NCBI GenBank assembly: GCA_007679095.1
Contig: VEFU01000036.1
Span: 1-46,304 of the forward strand
DNA: 46,304 nucleotides
Direction of reading: 5' to 3'
Source of the DNA: Paenibacillus bovis
GTDB taxonomy: Bacteria > Bacillota > Bacilli > Bacillales > Bacillaceae_C
Made by a program: the position numbers and the translations under genes. The notes below the pieces were generated by a model. The model was not told the DNA's origin, made no database searches, and was given only the letters and a program-made list of their open reading frames with translations. Numbering within the stretch: position 1 is the stretch's first letter; every line of letters begins with the position of its first letter. Positions 42,937 to 46,304 of this stretch are shown here, piece by piece.

Positions 42937-43228
42937 TAAAAAACAAAAAATCCCGTCTCAGTAAGAGACGAGATTGAAACTCGCGGTACCACTCTTGTTT
43001 AATAAGATGTTTGAAAACATTTTATTACCCTTTACAAACGTACAATCATACGTTGTCCCTTGTAACGGAGGAAACCGATAAAGCTTACTAAACATTCGGC
43101 TTTACTTCTCAGAGATGATTTTCAGTTATTATCTGAACACTGGTTCTCAGCAAAACACCAGCTCTCTTTGGAACAGAAACAATAACGTACTCTTTCTCTT
43201 CATAGAATTTTATATAAAGTAAGTTAAA
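42937..43228 (-). promoter_or_regulatory. T-box riboswitch leader, specifier probably ATC (Ile)
   Basis: On the minus strand: Stem I with AGAGAGCTGG...GAACCAG, a helix GTTATT/AATAAC, then GAAA-ATC-A as specifier loop; further down the T-box AACAAGAGTGGTACCGCGAG (42980-42999) with TGGT for the tRNA acceptor end; then the terminator AATCTCGTCTC/GAGACGGGATT and TTTTTTGTTTTTT (42937-42975). The discriminator pairing T of TGGT fits an A73 tRNA such as tRNA-Ile. All parts are in the canonical order and spacing. Confidence 0.93.
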
Positions 43229-43234
43229 TTTATG

Positions 43235-43263
43235 ATTATATATTAGACAGAAAATAAAATCAA
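43235..43263 (-). promoter_or_regulatory. Sigma-A promoter of the T-box/ATP-grasp unit
   Basis: On the minus strand TTGATT (43258-43263), 17-base spacer, TATAAT (43235-43240). Confidence 0.8.
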
Positions 43264-43470
43264 TAGTGGTAAAAGGTAAATACTTCTTTTTCCTTCTTCC
43301 ACTAACCTGCCCCGTTACTTCAATAAAAAAAAGATGTTGCCGAAACAACACCTTGTCTCACTCAAGCACCCTTTAGTTTTTGGAAGGTCGGTAACCTTAA
43401 TTATCATACTTTTAGTTTTCCTGCTAACAGTAATATTGTATAGTCTATACATAGAGAAAGGGGCTTTAAA

Positions 43471-43746
43471 ATGTATATTAAATATATTGAAGGTACATTG
43501 GACGAAATTAAAGAAGAGATAGGAAGTGATGATTTAAACAATCTATATGTGCGAATTGGTGAAAAAGTTCAGGTAGGTTCAACATTGTGTGAGGTAATTG
43601 ATATTGTACACTACCCTGGAACATATTATGAAGAAGAGTATAGTGTAGATGTTTTTGTGAAAGTAATCAAAAAACTCCCTGAATCATCTTTAGGTGCAAC
43701 TATAGCTGGGGGTGTCTTGGCTTTCCTAAATAGAAAAAAAGGCTAA
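43471..43746 (+). CDS. Small hypothetical protein, 91 residues
   Basis: Not recognised. A short beta-rich protein (YIKYIEGTLDEIKEE, LYVRIGEKVQVGSTLCEVID) with acidic Tyr-rich centre (YPGTYYEEEYSVDVFV) and a weakly hydrophobic C-terminal segment (LGATIAGGVLAFLNRKKG). GAAAGGGG lies 7 bases before the ATG. It is divergent from the T-box unit. The stop codon falls in the stem of its terminator. Confidence 0.65.
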   Translation: MYIKYIEGTLDEIKEEIGSDDLNNLYVRIGEKVQVGSTLCEVIDIVHYPGTYYEEEYSVDVFVKVIKKLPESSLGATIAGGVLAFLNRKKG

Positions 43747-43773
43747 GAACCGTTTTAGTGGCTCTTAGCTTTT
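43741..43773 (+). terminator. Terminator of the 91-residue protein gene
   Basis: GCTAAGAACC and GGCTCTTAGC form a 10-bp stem with one mismatch, followed by TTTTG. Confidence 0.65.
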
Positions 43774-43942
43774 GATGCGATATGTCAACCTTACATGGAT
43801 GAATATTCAGGTGAGGAAATTCTCGGATAATTACGTAAAATGCTTCTACTATGTATGTATGTATTAAGAATGATGGTTTAACTCCTCAATTAAACTGCCC
43901 CGTTAGTTGAAGAAGAATATGTAATACTTTTCATTGTACCAC

Positions 43943-44072
43943 CTATTTAAACATCTCAAGATGATTCGCTACCAACTTTGTATTATTTTCTGCGATATAT
44001 TGTTCTGCCAATTCGCTTTGGTACGAATGGTATTTGGTTACATAGTAGAAAGGCAGTTTTTTACTTTGTCAT
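43943..44072 (-). pseudogene. Possible small gene with an early frameshift
   Basis: AAGGTGAT precedes ATG ACA AAG and then an immediate TAA. Shifting frame at the run of six A gives a protein-like ending KKLPFYYVTKYHSYQSEL AEQYIAENNTKLVANHLEMF (in two parts) to a TAG at 43943. It may be a broken gene for a protein of about 42 residues. Elsewhere in 43774-44159 only the motif AAACTGCCCCGTTAGTTGA (about 43892) stands out. Confidence 0.3.
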
Positions 44073-44159
44073 TTTGTATCACCTTAAACCTTGGATCTTT
44101 GAAAACTAATTGAAACCTACATAACTTATATTGACATTTGAATGTAGGGTGATGATTCA

Positions 44160-44618
44160 ATGGTTTTTCGTGCAAAAGTAGATGCGTTTTTTGTTAATTT
44201 TATGTTGATAGTGATAATAGTTATTGGTTTGGGGTCATTTTTTCCATTTTTCATGGAGGAAATTCGAAATGAGGCGGCTGGGGTTCTAGTACAAGTAGTA
44301 ATCATACTGACTTCCATATTCCTTATTGTGATAAGTTTTATTTTATGGGTTGCTTTTTCAGTGAGGTATGTTTTTTATCAAGATTATTTATTTATTAAAG
44401 GTGGTCCGTTTAGAAGTCGGATTCCATACGAAAATATAACAAAGGTATCACCTACAACCAAAATTTTTACAGGGCATAGAATATTGTCATCGAGAGATGC
44501 AATTGAAATTTTCAATAAAACAACATTTATGGGGAGCATGAAAACTTCACCAAGTAATAGAAAAGAATTTATTAGCGAACTAAAAAAACGATGTCCTAAC
44601 ATACAAATTCAAGAATGA
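44160..44618 (+). CDS. Membrane protein with a bacterial PH-like domain
   Basis: 152 residues. Two N-terminal transmembrane helices (about 12-31 and 43-66) followed by a small PH-like beta domain (YVFYQDYLFIKGGPFRSRIPY, ENITKVSPTTK, DAIEIFN) ending in EFISELKKRCPNIQ. This is the layout of small Bacillus PH-domain (bPH/YdbS-like) proteins, whose ligands are largely unknown. AGGGTGATG lies 5 bases before the ATG. Monocistronic, with a clear terminator. Confidence 0.75.
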   Translation: MVFRAKVDAFFVNFMLIVIIVIGLGSFFPFFMEEIRNEAAGVLVQVVIILTSIFLIVISFILWVAFSVRYVFYQDYLFIKGGPFRSRIPYENITKVSPTTKIFTGHRILSSRDAIEIFNKTTFMGSMKTSPSNRKEFISELKKRCPNIQIQE

Positions 44619-44627
44619 AAATTACCA

Positions 44628-44656
44628 ATGCCTTTTGTTGAAAGGGCATTTTTTAT
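44628..44656 (+). terminator. Terminator of the PH-domain gene
   Basis: ATGCCTTT and AAAGGGCAT (one bulge) followed by TTTTTTA. Confidence 0.8.
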
Positions 44657-44774
44657 GTTTCTCTTCACATATGAACAGTCCTAGTTAAGTCGTCAATTCT
44701 TCGTTCACATCTTTCCATATAACCGACTAGTAGATTAGCAATAAGTGGTTTTAAGGTAGAGACAGAGGATTCTT

Positions 44775-44922
44775 GCGTGACCTCTTCAAGAAGATTCGGC
44801 ACTTGGAGGGAACCGTGGAATCCGACGCGTGACCTCTTCAGGAAGATTTGGCACTTGGAGGGAACGATGGACGGCGCCGCGTGACCTCTTCACATAGATT
44901 TGCATCTAAATAGAAACGATGA
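44775..44922. repeat. Three tandem 52-bp repeats
   Basis: Units begin at 44775, 44827 and 44879 with GCGTGACCTCTTCA; the first two continue GGCACTTGGAGGGAAC, and the third has diverged. Period exactly 52 bp. The rest of 44660-44989 holds only the hairpin ATGGCTCC/GGGAGCCAT at about 44929-44964. Confidence 0.85.
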
Positions 44923-44989
44923 AAGCGAATGGCTCCAATCAGCAACTGATGATGGGAGCCATAGTATGGAACAGTCATTACTTGCCCAT

Positions 44990-45403
44990 CTATTCACTAT
45001 CAGATGGTTCAACTTTTACACCTAGTTCATTAAACACTTCCTGAGTTACCTTTAAAGCATTAAGAACACTTGGGAATCCTACATATGGGATGAGGTGGAT
45101 AATGCATCCTACAATCTCTTCTGGTGTTAAACCCACGCTTAGGCCAGTTTTAATATGCATTCCAATTTGTGGCTTTCCTTGGGTAACAAGGGATGTAATC
45201 GTTGTAAGTACTTTTTGTTTGTTATCCAATCCTGGGCGGGAATAAATATCTCCAAAGGCAAATTCAACTACGTACCTGCTTAAATCAGGGGCAATATCTT
45301 TAAATCCTTCGCCAATATCCATAAAGCCTGTTGGATTATCATCTCCTGAAGACGTTAGTTCCTTTATCTTTTCAATTCCTTTTTGATATTTTTCTGAAGT
45401 CAT
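44990..45403 (-). CDS. Carboxymuconolactone decarboxylase family protein (PcaC-like)
   Basis: 137 residues, a single CMD domain without the CxxC pair of AhpD, so it is of the PcaC-like decarboxylase group rather than a thiol reductase. Typical segments are FGDIYSRPGLDNKQKVLTTI, QIGMHIKTGLSVGLTPEEIV and HLIPYVGFPSVLNAL. Start ATG at 45403 is chosen with AGGAGG 9 bases upstream; the TTG two codons earlier is too close to it. Substrate unknown; no aromatic-degradation genes are nearby. Monocistronic. Confidence 0.85.
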   Translation of the reverse strand: MTSEKYQKGIEKIKELTSSGDDNPTGFMDIGEGFKDIAPDLSRYVVEFAFGDIYSRPGLDNKQKVLTTITSLVTQGKPQIGMHIKTGLSVGLTPEEIVGCIIHLIPYVGFPSVLNALKVTQEVFNELGVKVEPSDSE

Positions 45404-45637
45404 TTCCAAAATCCTCCTTAGTATTCATTCTTTCATTCCTAAATGGTGGAATGCTAGCTTTAATAGCCATCTTAACAAAGATTCGACTAAATAGAATGAA
45501 TAATGCTCAACTTCTGAATTTTGGAAGAAAACGGGTTCTATTTAAATCGCAACTACCAAAATACATATAATAAAAGCTCTTTCCATTGTGGACAAGTGCT
45601 CTCATGCAAGGTGCTCTTTTATCATTTAACAACATCA

Positions 45638-45949
45638 TCATTTTTGGTTCAAAACAGACAAATAATCTTGTGCACCATGTAAAACGCGGTACACATATAC
45701 TTTGTTTTCCAAAACCCGATAAAATGCTACGTACGGGTCCATAATTAACATCCGAAAATCATAATGTCTTATTAACTTATCAGTTAATTTAACACCTAAA
45801 TTAGGATAATCTTGTAATTGTTCAAGGCTGGAAAAAATTTTATCGAGCATATGATAAGCAGCATCTGGGTTATCAAGCAAAATGTAATCAAATATACCAT
45901 CTAAATCTCTATTTGCCTCTGCTAAAAGTTCAACCTTGTAACTTCCCAT
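45638..45949 (-). CDS. RelE/ParE-family toxin of a type II toxin-antitoxin pair
   Basis: 103 residues with the ParE/RelE fold pattern: MGSYKVELLAEANRDLDGIF (first helix), a helical hairpin, LGVKLTDKLIRHYDFRMLIM (basic beta strand), VAFYRVLENKVYVYRVLHGAQD. Toxins of this family act on gyrase or on ribosome-bound mRNA. The ATG at 45949 has AAAGGA 8 bases upstream and overlaps the antitoxin gene by 20 bases, the normal coupled order with antitoxin first. Confidence 0.88.
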   Translation of the reverse strand: MGSYKVELLAEANRDLDGIFDYILLDNPDAAYHMLDKIFSSLEQLQDYPNLGVKLTDKLIRHYDFRMLIMDPYVAFYRVLENKVYVYRVLHGAQDYLSVLNQK

Positions 45950-46205
45950 CAATCTTATCCTTTATTTTCTTTTTTGCATGTGCAAGTGTGATTGTTTCTT
46001 CGCCAAGTATACGTTGTTCTTCAGCGATTAGTAACTTTTCTTTCAAATCAAGAAGGCCTTCCCGTTTTTCAAATGCCTCAATACTCATTACAACAAGATC
46101 GCCTTCCCCATTTTTAGTAATATAAATTGGTTCAGCCTTCTCTCTAACTAAATTAGAAATCTCATTATAATTATTTCGAAGTGTCGTTGAAGATTTAATT
46201 ATCAA
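45930..46205 (-). CDS. Phd/YefM-family antitoxin
   Basis: 91 residues: an N-terminal DNA-binding Phd/YefM domain (IIKSSTTLRNNYNEISNLV, then PIYITKNGEGDLVVMSIEAF) and a charged, flexible C-terminal toxin-binding tail (AHAKKKIKDKIDGKLQG). Such antitoxins repress their own promoter and neutralise the toxin. The start is TTG at 46205, supported by GGAGGGG about 5 bases upstream and by the normal family N-terminus; upstream codons show no homology. Confidence 0.85.
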   Translation of the reverse strand: MIIKSSTTLRNNYNEISNLVREKAEPIYITKNGEGDLVVMSIEAFEKREGLLDLKEKLLIAEEQRILGEETITLAHAKKKIKDKIDGKLQG

Positions 46206-46304
46206 ACTTACCCCTCCAATAGCAATAGGTACTGTCAATATTTTTGTGTAAATGACTTTTCAACCTCTCAAGGTAGATGATCACCTTCGTATTCAAATAG
46301 ATTT

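Noticed and set aside
43109-43351. 80-codon minus-strand frame upstream of the ATP-grasp gene
   Set aside because: It coincides with the promoter and Stem I of the T-box leader, which explains the sequence better.

Overview
The window is low-GC DNA with strong AGGAGG-type ribosome binding sites, sigma-A promoters, a T-box leader, a YjcZ-type tiny protein, a DUF3231 gene, a UPF0158 gene and holin-like type I toxins. Together these point to the chromosome of a Bacillaceae (Bacillus-related) species; I cannot fix the genus. No rRNA, tRNA, CRISPR array, intact IS transposase or prophage was seen. It reads as a mosaic of small metabolic, stress and hypothetical genes separated by an unusually rich set of intergenic repeats.

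Layout. 0-3.5 kb: end of an unknown gene, an AHSA1/SRPBCC protein, a broken DUF3231 gene, a two-gene membrane/hypothetical operon and a tubby-like protein. 3.5-12.4 kb: type I toxin locus 1, a DUF1697 protein, a UvrD-type helicase, a GNAT acetyltransferase, a MITE, the 38-residue YjcZ gene, a double-headed AhpD-like protein and a multi-zinc-ribbon nuclease-like protein. Most of these are bordered by palindromic GGTGCCTGGCACC elements. 12.4-22.4 kb: carbohydrate and degradative region with a TIM-barrel isomerase and Gfo/Idh dehydrogenase pair, a 2082-codon secreted protein with two GH43-like domains, and a secreted subtilisin. 22.4-28.1 kb: GDPD phosphodiesterase behind a large operator-like dyad, a TauE/SafE transporter with a small membrane partner, a lipoprotein, an MFS transporter behind a hairpin that masks its ribosome binding site, a 5'-truncated SDR and small membrane proteins. 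28.4-34.3 kb: peptidase E, UPF0158, a 3-methyladenine glycosylase with one in-frame stop, a decayed UPF0158 duplicate, an HhH-SNF2 ATPase and type I toxin locus 2. 33.6-38.1 kb: a two-gene cassette of a winged-helix-like protein and a 1263-residue SF1 helicase with a long coiled-coil insert. 38.5-46.3 kb: a DUF2207 protein, a second MITE inserted in a toxin relic, an alditol-oxidase-like flavoprotein, an ATP-grasp ligase behind a T-box leader, a PH-domain membrane protein, a CMD-family protein and a Phd/ParE toxin-antitoxin pair.

Most notable. (1) The ATP-grasp ligase is preceded by a complete T-box leader whose specifier reads as ATC (Ile), so a ligase of unknown substrate appears to respond to uncharged tRNA. 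(2) Two intact type I toxin-antitoxin loci each have a 27-residue holin-like toxin, a convergent antisense RNA with a TTGAAA-17-TATAAT promoter, and paired terminators; two decayed copies also exist. (3) The SF1 helicase cassette resembles helicase-plus-partner modules of uncertain function. (4) A MITE family shows clear 9-bp target duplications, and eight GGTGCCTGGCACC elements sit at gene borders and in two cases supply the C-terminus of the adjoining protein.
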